A stretch of 64,000 nucleotides of DNA, taken from NCBI RefSeq assembly GCF_040802235.1, contig NC_133170.1, forward strand, positions 77,001 through 141,000, read 5' to 3'. The translations under genes were made by a program, and so were the position numbers. The first letter of the stretch is position 1. Every line of letters starts with the position of its first letter. The notes beneath the pieces are model-generated. The model made no database searches, had not been told where the DNA came from, and saw only the letters and a program-made list of their open reading frames with translations. Source of the stretch: Manis javanica. Its lineage: Eukaryota > Chordata > Mammalia > Pholidota > Manidae. Shown piece after piece: positions 36,778 to 47,230 of the stretch.

Positions 36778-38325
36778 ATGCGCACCCCCGGACTTGCGAA
36801 GACCCAGCGGGTCGGGGACGCGGGCCCCGCGGCGCTGCTGCGCTTACTGGTGGTCGCCGCCGCCGTGGGCCGGGGCGCTTGCGGGCCGTGTCCCGTCGTG
36901 TGTATCTGTGCCACGGACTTGGTGAGCTGCACCAACAGAAACCTGTCCCAGGTGCCCGGGAACCTTGCTGGGCTGATAAGGAGACTGGATCTGAGCTATA
37001 ACAGCATCGGGCCTCTGGACCCAGAGTGGACCCCGGTGCGCTTCCAGAGGCTGGACACCCTCATTATTCGTCATAACAGCATCACCAGCATTTCCACGGG
37101 CAGCTTCTCCGCAACCCCAAATCTCAAGTGCCTTGACCTGTCCTCCAACAAGCTGCAGGCCGTGAGGAGCGCGGTGTTCCAAGAGCTGAAGGTTCTGGAA
37201 GCCCTCCTGCTCTATAACAACCGCATCTCCTATCTGGACCCCGCGGCATTTGGGGGGCTCGCCCAGCTACGGAAACTCTACCTGAGCGGAAACTTTCTCA
37301 CGCAGTTTCCCATGGATTTGTATGTTGGGCGGTTCAAGCTGCCAGAGCTGACGTTTCTAGATGTTTCTTACAACCGGATACCGTCCCTGCCAGTGCAGCA
37401 CATAAAGTCGGTGCCGGGGAAGCAGCTGAGAGGCGTCTATCTCCACGGAAACCCGTTTGTCTGCGACTGCGCGCTGCTGTCCTTGCTGAGCCTGTGGCAC
37501 CGGCGGCGCTTCAGCCCGGTGGTGGACTTCCAGGACGACTACACGTGCCGCCCGCGGCCGCGCGCCGGGCGTCCCCGGCAGGTGCAGCTGCTGCGCGGCG
37601 GCTCCCTGAACTGCTCGGACGCGGCCCTGCGCGGGCCCCCGCGCGCTCCCGGCGCCATTCGCGAGGCGCGAGTGGGGGAAAGGCTGGTTGTGCCCTGCGG
37701 CAGCGCGACGGGGGACGCGGGCGCCGACTTCTTGTGGGTCGGTCCGGATGACCAGGCGCTGGGCCCCGGCGGAGAGGTGGACCGCGTCCGCGTGCTGCGC
37801 GACGGGAGCCTGCTGATCGAGAGCCCGCGGCCGGAGGACGCGGGCGTGTATTCGTGCACCGCGGTGGACCGGCGGCACCTGCTCAACGCCACCGCTGACG
37901 TCACCATCCAGGTGAGCAACCGCACGGCCGGCAGGCCCCACGCGCACGAGGCCTTCAGCACGGCGCTCACCACCCTGGCTGCCTGCGCGGCCAGCGTCGC
38001 CCTGGTGCTGGCCTACCTCTACCTGACGCCGTGCCCCTGCGGGGGCCGGGGCCGGGGCGGGGGCCCACAGGCGGCGCAGCACGCGAGCGAGCCCTGCCCC
38101 TCGGCGCGCGGCCCCGACCCTGCCCGCGCCGCGCCGCACGCGGCTGCCGCGAAGAGAGTGGCGTTTCTGGAACCCCTGAAGGGCGCAGCGGGGCGGGACG
38201 GCGGAGCCGGGCTGCTTCCCCGCGAGGCGGCCGCAGCCGAGGGCATCCTCAAGCCCGCCCGGAAGTGCGACTCGGATTCGGTCAGCTCGGCCTTTTCGGA
38301 CACGCCCTTCGTGGCGCCCCCTTGA
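36778..38325 (+). CDS. AMIGO2: AMIGO2, LRR and Ig domain transmembrane adhesion protein
   Basis: The 515-residue product matches the AMIGO family, and AMIGO2 in particular, along its whole length; AMIGO2 is about 520 residues in other mammals. Residues 1 to about 35 are a leader with a hydrophobic core at 19-30. LRRNT cysteines are at 38, 42, 44 and 51, and about six leucine-rich repeats span 65-212. The LRRCT begins at NPFVCDC (225-231), with further cysteines at 257 and 279. A C2-type Ig domain covers about 290-378, with C307, W320 and DAGVYSC ending at C360. A transmembrane helix lies at about 395-417. The tail keeps the family blocks VAFLEPLK and SDSVSSAFSDTPFV. N-glycosylation sequons are at N55, N278, N370 and N381. 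Family knowledge: AMIGO proteins bind each other homo- and heterophilically at the cell surface; AMIGO2 (Alivin-1) supports activity-dependent neuronal survival and binds PDK1 in endothelium. The ATG has G at -3 and gives the expected leader length. The coding region is one exon, as in other mammals. Oddity: the C-terminal half is extremely GC-rich, with Ala/Arg/Gly/Pro replacing other residues. Confidence 0.97.
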   Translation: MRTPGLAKTQRVGDAGPAALLRLLVVAAAVGRGACGPCPVVCICATDLVSCTNRNLSQVPGNLAGLIRRLDLSYNSIGPLDPEWTPVRFQRLDTLIIRHNSITSISTGSFSATPNLKCLDLSSNKLQAVRSAVFQELKVLEALLLYNNRISYLDPAAFGGLAQLRKLYLSGNFLTQFPMDLYVGRFKLPELTFLDVSYNRIPSLPVQHIKSVPGKQLRGVYLHGNPFVCDCALLSLLSLWHRRRFSPVVDFQDDYTCRPRPRAGRPRQVQLLRGGSLNCSDAALRGPPRAPGAIREARVGERLVVPCGSATGDAGADFLWVGPDDQALGPGGEVDRVRVLRDGSLLIESPRPEDAGVYSCTAVDRRHLLNATADVTIQVSNRTAGRPHAHEAFSTALTTLAACAASVALVLAYLYLTPCPCGGRGRGGGPQAAQHASEPCPSARGPDPARAAPHAAAAKRVAFLEPLKGAAGRDGGAGLLPREAAAAEGILKPARKCDSDSVSSAFSDTPFVAPP

Positions 38326-39200
38326 CCGGCGAGGTGGCCTGATCCCTGCGCATCCCACCCGCGTGGTCTGCGCGGAAACGCGCGGGGGCGGTGCTCGGGT
38401 TCCTGGAATGCGAGCCTGATAGGAAACGCGGTGAAGCCCTGGCGTGCTTGGGTGTGCGAGAGGCAGACGGGGTGCTTCCCGCGGTTTAACTTCCAGATAA
38501 CAGCATCGTGGGCTGTAGCACGGCTCATAACTTCCGTGTCGGCCTGGGGGTGGTGTGCCTGACATGTGCTCTTACTCAGGATTCTCGGAGGGACCGGTAA
38601 TGTCATGCACTAGTGTTCTTGAGAAGAAACGTTAGTAACTGACCAGGACAAAAATTAAGACATTTTAAAGAAAAGCATCAGTCCTATTTTTAAAAGACTG
38701 AGAAGGAGGAGCCGAGCAGCAGTTATTTATAAAGCACAGAATAAAGTTAGATTTGGGAGTAATTCAGCTATTTTCATCATTTCAGGTCTGGGTAAATAGA
38801 TTACATTGATTAAAATTTACTGCGTAATGCCGCATCCCGTATGGTATTAGGGAGATAGTGCAGTAAAGTTACATTTGTTTGTCTTCTTTCTGCTCTGTAC
38901 ATTTCCTGTCCTACAAAACTAATGGAAAGTTAAAGTCAACATTATTTGTTGCCGTGAGTAGGTAGGTGTCAATACCAAAATGTCTAAGTTCTTAAACCTT
39001 TGTAGCAGACTAATATTCGTTTATATTGTGTATATGTATATCTTGAATTACATGAACTATTCAATAGACCCTTCTGTATTGTAAATAATGTATTCTGTGA
39101 CTTGATGTCCTGTTTTATTTGGCTATTTAAAAACATAAATCTAAGATGTTTCATGTGATCAGATTGTTCTACTTTGTATAAAACACCCTCTATAACAAAT
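38326..39200 (+). other. AMIGO2: AMIGO2 3' UTR (end approximate)
   Basis: After the TGA the first ~270 bases remain GC-rich. From about 38.6 kb the sequence becomes strongly AT-rich, with a texture typical of a long conserved 3' UTR. A canonical AATAAA lies at 38,740-38,745. Weaker variants CATAAA (39,134-39,139) and TATAAA (39,177-39,182) sit near where an AMIGO2-sized 3' UTR of roughly 0.9-1.2 kb should end. A perfect Pumilio recognition element, TGTAAATA, lies at 39,080-39,087. The end coordinate is inferred from the expected length, not from a definite cleavage site. Confidence 0.6.
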
Positions 39201-42200
39201 ATATCTCCAGATTTCTTGGAGTTACAGTACAGCTTATCTTTTTAAAGGCAGGAAATGGCCCCACAATGCTCTACTTAGTTCATGCCTTCTACAGCACCTT
39301 ACTCTGGAATCATGATGCACTTCAACCAGGTTCAGAAGAAACATATGCTCTCGTTTTGCAAAACAGGAGAGCCCAGGAGACTTCCTTCTTATTCCATCTG
39401 TGCTGTGAGGTGGTTGAGTACCCACTCTGGACCTCAGTTTCCTCAGCTATAAATGAAGGTTTTAGACCAGGTCATGTTTAAGGTTCCTGCCTCCAGAAGC
39501 AGTGATTTCCTAGTTTGAGCTCCATCACAGTCTTGCACTGACTGGCTTTCGGAGACCGTACACATGCTGATGGAACACAGGGAGGGGTTAGGATAGACCA
39601 GCACAGCACTGCATAGCTAGCTCAAAGGGACGTTTGGACCATCCAGTCTGGTGTCTTCCCGTCTCAAGGACAGGTGAAGTCCAGAGAGTGTTGTGGGTTG
39701 GCTGAGGCCACACAGTGAATTAATGACAGAAATGGAGAGCTTGGGTTCAGATTCTTCCTGGCAAAGATAAAAGATTTAAAGAGTGGTTATGTTTAATGGT
39801 GGGCATGCAGAAAGAGCCAAAGAATGAGATGAGAGTGGTCAGGAAATGGCAAAGGAGAATGGGAATGTGCCATCACTGGGGCTAAGAGAAGTTTTAAAAG
39901 GTGGAAGTGCAGCAAAGGAGGTGAGGGGGGACTGACCTTGACAGGGCTGCTTTAGGGGACCAGGGGATGCTGGTGACAGGAGGTGCCACTCCAGGCTCCC
40001 AGGGGCAGACCCTGGTCAGAGGACGCTAAGGAGTGAGCAAGGGTATGTGCTGTGGGAATAGGGTGCAGAGCCACTGCTTGGGGGTGTGGAAAGTTCCTTG
40101 CTGTGCGGTGTCAAAATGACCACTCTTGCCCTTTAAACACAGACCTCACCCACTGGACAAGATCCTTCAGCTCCTAAGATGGTAAAGCGAATGTGTACTC
40201 CAATTCCTGCCATTACATAATTAGGAAAAATTCTGTGATTTCTGTGAACTTTGGAATTGCTCCTTCCTTCGTGTTCGTTGAAACTCCGTTGTGAAGGTGC
40301 TACAGTCTGCTCAGCGTCACACAGCCAGTCCAGACCCAGAACAGCTCCTGACCCACTGACACTGCAGCAGTGGGCAGGGTGCCTCCAGGGGTACAACTCC
40401 CCAACAGCAGGAGAGAGGGCCTGTCAGCTGGCTGGGAACACAGGGGGCCTCTGAGCTGGGCCTTTCCTGCACGGGAGCCTGTGCTGGACAGGCTCTCCCA
40501 CGTCCTTCGGCTTTCACGCCCTCCAACCTGGGACAAGCAAGCTGAGTTTGGCCGGGGGTCAGGCTTGCGCTGGGAGCCCGAGTTTGTAGAGCCTGATGTT
40601 GACCGGCCCTAAAATGCCCTGGGGAAGGGCCTGGCTGAGCTGAGGTTGGCCCTAATGTGCTCAGAGCTAGCACAAAAGAAACAAAAAAACTCTGAATGCT
40701 GAGAAACAAAGCTGTGTTTTGAACAAAAGTAGGCAGTCTGTGTGTTGCAAGGCATGGAACTAAATGTGGTGATGTGGAATTTTCAGTATTATGTTTTTTG
40801 GGTAGGAGCTTGATCACATATATTTAAATATAGAAACAGAACTAATTTGTACTTAAAATTTGTCCCACTCAAAACTTTTATATAATTTTCATTCCAAGTA
40901 ATAATATGGATTTATGCAACTGGGTTATTGTTTTAAACTACTTAGTATTTTTTGTTACATAGTTGTGAGAGAGTTACTCATTGGAGAAATCAAGCAAAGA
41001 TCATATGAAATTTTCCTGGAATTAGAGTGTTTTTTCACTATAATTACAAGATATTAGTTTTATGATCATAGACTCTATAGTTAATCATGAGTTAAATTTC
41101 TTAAATACACTTTTAAAATTTTAAATCTGAAAGAATGGGCTAAAACATTTTCTTATTTATAGTCAACTTCTACAATAATCATCACTGTTTGGCTTAGAGA
41201 GATTTAAGTATATTTATTTTTAGCTTTCATTGCTTCAATTATTTGCCCAGAAAAAAAATGTTTTTTTATTTCTCTAAATAAAACTTTTCTAAAGTGTTAA
41301 CTGAAAGTGACAAGTTGGGGAGAAACTTGAGAGGAACAAGAAGGCACATTAACAGCCCAGATTCTAAAAGGACACGGGACTGGGCTCACCCTCAGCACTG
41401 GTGAGACAGGGCACAGGGCCTCAGGGGCGGCGACTCTTCTGCCATGACCACTGCTGTGGCTGCCACATGTCAGTGTCACCCCGTGTCCACCAAGTGGCCT
41501 GGCAAAAAGTCTGGAGTCAGTCTTACAGGTAGAATCACAGGGAGAGTCAGGGAAGCAGGAGTTTCTGGAAGCTGCCCTCCACACGCTCCCCAGCCAGGGG
41601 CTCTGATTCTGGAGGTTTGGGGCAAGGCCTGCCCTTCACGTTCATACAGATTCCCACAGACTTCTGAATCGGCCTCTTTCGGTGAGGTACATTCTACAAT
41701 GGGGCCGTACTAACCGTATGTCTGGGGCTCTGCCAAAATACAGCATTGTTACTTCCTAATGGATTTATTAATAAAAAGAAAATTTTAGTGCTGTCTTCAA
41801 AAAAATTCTAGTATGATGGAAAAAGAGTTTGGTTTTCCAATACTAAATAAACTCCAGAGTAAATTGTCAGCTGTAATTTATGACTTAACGTTTTTCTAAA
41901 TTATGAAATATAGTATAATTACTTTGAGATTAAATTTGAGATTTGAGATTATTTTCAGACTAAATCTCTGATTCTTTGATTTTTAAAACTATTTTTGGCT
42001 TGAAAGCTGCAACAGATCTGGTTTGTTACAATGAGCTTTGGAGCTTTCCGATGTGATTAGATCACAGCAGTGAGCGCTTCTTCAGGGTGTTGAATGCGGA
42101 CTTCATCTACAGAGAGCTTAACGCTTTTGTTTTCTCTGTACATTACAATATTATGATTTAAAGAGAGCATTAAGATTTTTTTCACAGCTCACTCCTGCCT

Positions 42201-42479
42201 CCCTGCCCCAAACCTAGTCCCCAAAGCCACATTTTTATCTTTCATAATATGAAATTAGTGTAGAAAGATGAATAGTTTGCTCTCATGACTATTATTTGCT
42301 GGTAATACCTGGAGTAGAACTGAACATTCTTGTCATAACCTCCTGAGTAATGTAGAGGGCTGCATCAAGGGCCATTGCTGCTGTGGATAGATTCTAGGGA
42401 AGAGGGGACCAGAGTACAGGATCATGGACCTTTTGTGACTGTAAAATGTGATATATATATGGTTTTTATACTGGCTTTC
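39201..42479. other. Intergenic; scattered MIR pieces
   Basis: A probable antisense MIR lies at about 39,640-39,760 (aggccacacagtgaattaatgac). A MIR-like sense piece lies at about 39,390-39,490 (ctggacctcagtttcctcag). 40,800-42,200 is strongly AT-rich with no gene. Purine-rich 39,800-40,100 may be an old LINE piece. Confidence 0.45.
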
Positions 42480-42655
42480 ACTTATCAAGTACCTACTAAG
42501 TACCAGGCGCACTGTAAGAGGTGATGCTTATTACCATTCCTTATCACAGAAACCTTAAAAGATGGGAAAAATATTACCTCCCATTACAGATAGGCAGAGA
42601 GGCTCACAAGGGATAAGTAACTTTCCCCAGTGACTCAGCTAATAAGCCATTTTTG
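42480..42655 (-). repeat. MIR SINE (antisense)
   Basis: tatcaagtacctactaagta, then cccattacagataggcagag, then aagtaactttccccagtgac: a reversed MIR core in correct order. Confidence 0.65.
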
Positions 42656-43894
42656 TCATGGCAATCACTTAAACATTTTCCCTGCACATGACTCTTCCTC
42701 TACCAGTGGGACAACTTTGCAAAGCCTGGGTCATATGGTACACTTCCTACAAATAAAAGTATGTAAATGAATTAGTGCTCCCAGCAAATCTGGGAGAAGA
42801 GAGATGGAAGGTCATGGATCAGAAGTCATTCAAACAAAATAAAAGTGGAAATCACTATTTTTTTTTTATCTGTGAACCTAAGAGGACAAAGTGTGACAGA
42901 GGAGGTCGCCTCCAGTCCACTGGCTCTTCTCACTCTGGGGTGCCCTTCACACATGAAACTGCTTAATGTGCAAAATAATCTGTTTCACCATTATAAATGA
43001 CATATTCAAGATAGTTCAAATAAGCAGGTGATTGAATTCGGTATTTTTTTAATTAAAAACAACCCAAATATACAGAGTAAATAGTTATATTGAAGCAGGT
43101 ATCTGAGAATTTGTTTTAAATTTCTAAAAAGTGTGGTAGGGACAACTCAGACACTGGAGGGATTTTTTCTCAAACAATTTAAAAATTATTTCACAAAGCA
43201 GCCTCACTAGCTTACCTGATTAAACTTCTCTATGAGGTAAAAGACCAGCAGAGTATCAAATATGTTCTTAGAGAAGTCTGCAGTGTCTATGGCATCTTAG
43301 TGTCATAGAATCAAGTATAATAGGAACAAATAGTTATACTCTTGGGGGTGAATGGCCAGTACTAACCAAGACAAGATTACTGGATTACTGAGCATTACTA
43401 GACCTTGTAGAGGCCATAAATGGTGTGTAATATCTACTCTCTCTCCCCTCAAGGGAGATCACAGAACAACTGAAAGAACATGTAAGTCCAAACTAGCTCA
43501 AGACTCAAGTTGATTTGTCCATAGTGACCCTATTGGCAGATGGGAGGTGACAAAAGGAAGGTGACTGGTAGAGCCCCTGCTTTAACTAGCCGGGTGAATG
43601 GGACACAGGCTTGAACACTGGACAGCCTTCCCATAGGTGCCCTGACTCTTACATTAGCAGAGTTCCTCACCTTCAGGAAGCTAATATTAGGGAGGTGGTA
43701 CAAGCTAGGCAGTTGTGCTGAAATGAATGCCAAGGATTTCATTTAAAATTCTGCTGATCTGTTATCATTTTTTTAAGCTAGAGAGAACTAAACATTTCAC
43801 ACGTGTCCTCTACCTAAAAACAGCCCCATATTGCCTGCCAGTTTGGTTGAAGCCTTCTGAAGGTGTCTGCACCATGTCATGATGACAGCAAACA
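42656..43894. other. No gene recognised
   Basis: AT-rich intergenic sequence with no recognised repeat or exon. Confidence 0.5.
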
Positions 43895-44125
43895 GCATTC
43901 ATTCAGTATTAACAATTTCACTTTTATGTGTAAGCTCCCTGCTAGGAGCTATACAGGTTTTTCTCATTCCTATGAGGCAGTGACTACTTTTATGTCCACT
44001 TTACGGATGAGAGAACTGAGGCTTAGGGATGTTAAGTGGTTTGACTGAAGAGCATATACTAAAGGAGTCAGGACTTAAATCCAGTTTTGTCTGGATCCAT
44101 CCAGGACCTAATCTCTTAATGTCTG
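43895..44125 (-). repeat. MIR SINE (antisense)
   Basis: tccactttacggatgagaga, actgaggcttagggatgtta, then ggagtcaggacttaaatcc follow the reversed MIR consensus over most of its length. Confidence 0.7.
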
Positions 44126-44449
44126 CACTGTATATACTACACTGCGATACTTGTCGGCTTCAGCAGAGAGCTATGCTCACCCTGTTCCCTTTGTCCACAT
44201 ACCTGACAGGCAGCCTTCCCTGCAGTGCCTGGCTGGGCTTTCAGGGCTCTGCTGAGCCCCTTGGTCCTGCAGGGCAGCCCTCAGTCCTTGGCAGCTCGCT
44301 GCTGTGGCCCTTGACCAGTGAGTGCAGCCTCGCATTCTCTGCCTTTGCTGCCTTCCTGCTTTCCCGACCAGAAGCTCACCTGCTAGAGGACGAGTCTTTT
44401 ATCTTCTTCTCCAGCACCCGAAGGTGTCTGCGTGTCTTAGCTTTTCAAT

Positions 44450-44720
44450 TATATTCATTCACTCAACACAGAATACTGAATACCCTATATGTGCTGGTCC
44501 CTGAGCTCAACGGGAGATCGGTGATGATCAAGTTGCTCCCAAGTTTCAGACAGGCAGAAATACAGTTGTATCATGAAGCAAATTGCTGCCATAGAAACGC
44601 CCAGAGACAGGGAGGTCAGGGAAAGTTTCTGAAGAAGTAATGCCTGAGGGTCCGAGGAGGTCCGCGTGTTGAGAGAGGCCTGGCTTGTCTTCCACAGCGG
44701 GACGTTCACACATGGAAGGC
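44450..44720 (-). repeat. L2 LINE 3' end (antisense)
   Basis: attcattcactcaacacaga opens as the reversed L2 tail. gtgctggtccctgagctcaa and, further on, aggtcagggaaagtttctga match successive upstream parts of the L2 consensus. Confidence 0.55.
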
Positions 44721-46489
44721 GAGACCGTGAATATCCCTTAGTCCCTGGGATTCAGTTGAAGTGGCTGTTGGAACAAGTGCCCACGGAGCTGCCCTGCAAT
44801 GGGGCCCTTCAGTAGCTGGACCCCCAGGCCCTTCATGTGGGGTCCAGAGTAAGCTTTCCTCACTTGACCTCCCCCTCTGCACAGAAATGCAGCTTCAGTG
44901 CAGTCTCATTTCATAGCTCCTCCAGGAGAAAACACACTAAACTGGTTCATGTAAATGCTTACAGCATCTTTCGCCAGACTAAAAACAGTTAGAAATAGTA
45001 CGTTCTCTTGTGTAACAATGTGGGTTTAATACAGTAATGATGAAATAATCCTACTTAACTCAGTTATCACTCCATAGACTGAGAAATGTCTTAGAGCTAA
45101 TGTTTATCCAAGCCTCAGTGTAATTAAATTTACCTTTCTAGCCTAGATATTGATTTGACTAAGCCTGTTTTATAAGAGTGAATGATTTGTATGGGAAGAG
45201 ACAGACAGATGTGATTTTCAAAGGGAAAAAAATATCCGCATCAGGTTGACCTGCAGTATTAAATTACAACAGTTTGGGCTGCTTATTGAGCATTTGGGTG
45301 CATTTGTGATCTGACTCTGCCTGGTCCAATACTTTCCAAAGCATGTGTGCTTGAGTGAATCTTCTCAAAGTCCAGACCTGCATGTAGAGCTATTGCAGTT
45401 TTGTTTTTTTTAACTGTATTCCTTTCTCCAAAGGACAGTATCTTGCCTGAGGTGTCATCAGAACAAAAGGCCTGTGATGTGAAAGTCGAAAGAAGTTATT
45501 TTTTAGTTGTTCTCAGTGTTTTAATATTCATACTTAATTATAACCTCAAGGAAGCCTTCAGCATGCAGTCTGACCTACTTCAAATCAGTGGGGAAAATAG
45601 CAAATATCTCCCCTAAGCAACCATTTATAATAACTGACTTTTTCCTAAAACCCAGAAGACACATAGTTCTTGATCCTGGTCCACATTTGTCAGCAGCTGT
45701 TATTATTAATAAATCTTATTCATGTAAGGATTCATTTTAAAATCATACCATTAATCATTACATATAATTAGTAATAAGGATCTTAGAAAGGACATTCATT
45801 AATTATACAGCATACAGTGATTTGATTGACAAGTGTGTTGTTACACCCCTTCCTGTTTAATTAGTCAACATTAACCATCTTAGGAATTTGTCAGCATTCT
45901 TGGAAATGAAGTCATATGCCGCCCTGTACAAGGTCTGAGATTGTCTTAAGAACCAGACTCAGGGACTTTTTTACTCCCAGGGGTGAGGTGGCGGACTCAG
46001 TCCCCTGCTACTTGTCACTCTGGATATTCTTTTAAGTCTGTTTCAATTTTAAGTACCGCACTCTTGGGGAGATGGGAGAGTCATTTACCAATGGCAGGCA
46101 TCCTATACATCTCTTGAATTTAAGGGCAGTTTCCAGGATTCCTGCCAGGCAATGAGGCCTCTTCCCACAGGGTCTGAAGATTTACAGGCTGTGGAGGCAG
46201 AGGCATTTATGGGAAGTGTTTCCTGGCTATGTCTTCATCCCCACTACTTATTTCTGGAAAATGCTTGGAACATGTATTTATTATTTACTATCAAACTACC
46301 TTAAAGGCACACAACTACAGCAAGTGGCCTCCGCCCACCCTGACTCTTAAAGGCGTCATTGGCTCTGCACCCATCTGCAGCCATCCCAGGCAGCCTGTTT
46401 GCGTGTGATCTAGAAATACCTATGGTCGCTGCATAAATGGGGTTCTTCCCATGGTCGTTCTCGTTTCTCTCCAACAGCAGCCCCATCCT
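44721..46489. other. No gene recognised; very AT-rich centre
   Basis: 45,640-45,860 is dense in ATTA/TAATTA motifs, which could be homeodomain sites or just composition. No coding potential or repeat family is recognised. Confidence 0.45.
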
Positions 46490-47230
46490 TGCAATTGCTC
46501 CGGCCCCAAGCCATGGTGTCATCTGTGACCCCTCTTTTGACCTCACCCTAGAGCCAATCCTTGGGGAAATTCCTTTGGCTCTACCTTAAAAATATATCCA
46601 GAGCCCCTCTCCTCTCACTACCTCCACCCCATCCATGCCCGAGCCACCAGCACCCCTCACAGGGTAATCGCACCAGCCCAGCTGGTCTCCCTGCTTCCAC
46701 CTCTGCCCTCCTAGGGTCTGTTCTTAAACTACAGCCCCCACTGCCATCCTAAAGCATAACCAGCTCCTTTCCTTTCAGGGTTCAGGTCCTTAGGACTGTC
46801 TCCTAACCCCTGATCACTCCCTGGAGGCGTGTGTGGAGCTCTCTAAAGCATTCCCAGGCCTGGCTCCATCCGCGGAGATCACATTCACTTGGTTTCAAAA
46901 GTCCCACAGCTGACCCTCAGGGGGCTTGTGGCCCCACCCGCCCCACCGCCTCGGCAGTTCCCCGCCTTGGTCCCTCTGCACTGTCCGTGCCCACTCTGTT
47001 CTTTCCTCTGGAGGCCAGGTGCAGCCCTCATTGAGCTTCCGCCCTCCTTCCTGGAACGCTTCCCATCCCTGCCCACTTCCCTTCCTTCGGGTAGTGAGGC
47101 CTCTGGCCAGGTTGTTTGGAGCTGAGCCCCTCCCTCCCCCTTTCCTGCTTTATTTTTCATCATCACCTTCATGCCACCTGACAGTATTTTACTTATGTAA
47201 GTTCCAGAAGGGCAGGGTTGCTGGGTGGTG
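46490..47230 (+). repeat. Long L2-type LINE fragment
   Basis: The sequence follows the reverse-transcriptase C-terminal region of the L2/CR1 clade. It includes gtgtcatctgtgacccctct, ggctctaccttaaaaatata, agctggtctccctgcttcca and tggaacgcttcccatccct, and ends near taagttccagaagggcaggg. About 740 bases are co-linear with the family in the sense direction. Frameshifts and stops make it dead. Confidence 0.78.

Noticed and set aside
37357-38565. 402-codon open frame antisense to AMIGO2
   Set aside because: GC-rich codons leave few stops on the opposite strand; the frame is low-complexity Arg/Ala/Gly/Pro with no domain, and it mirrors the constrained sense gene.
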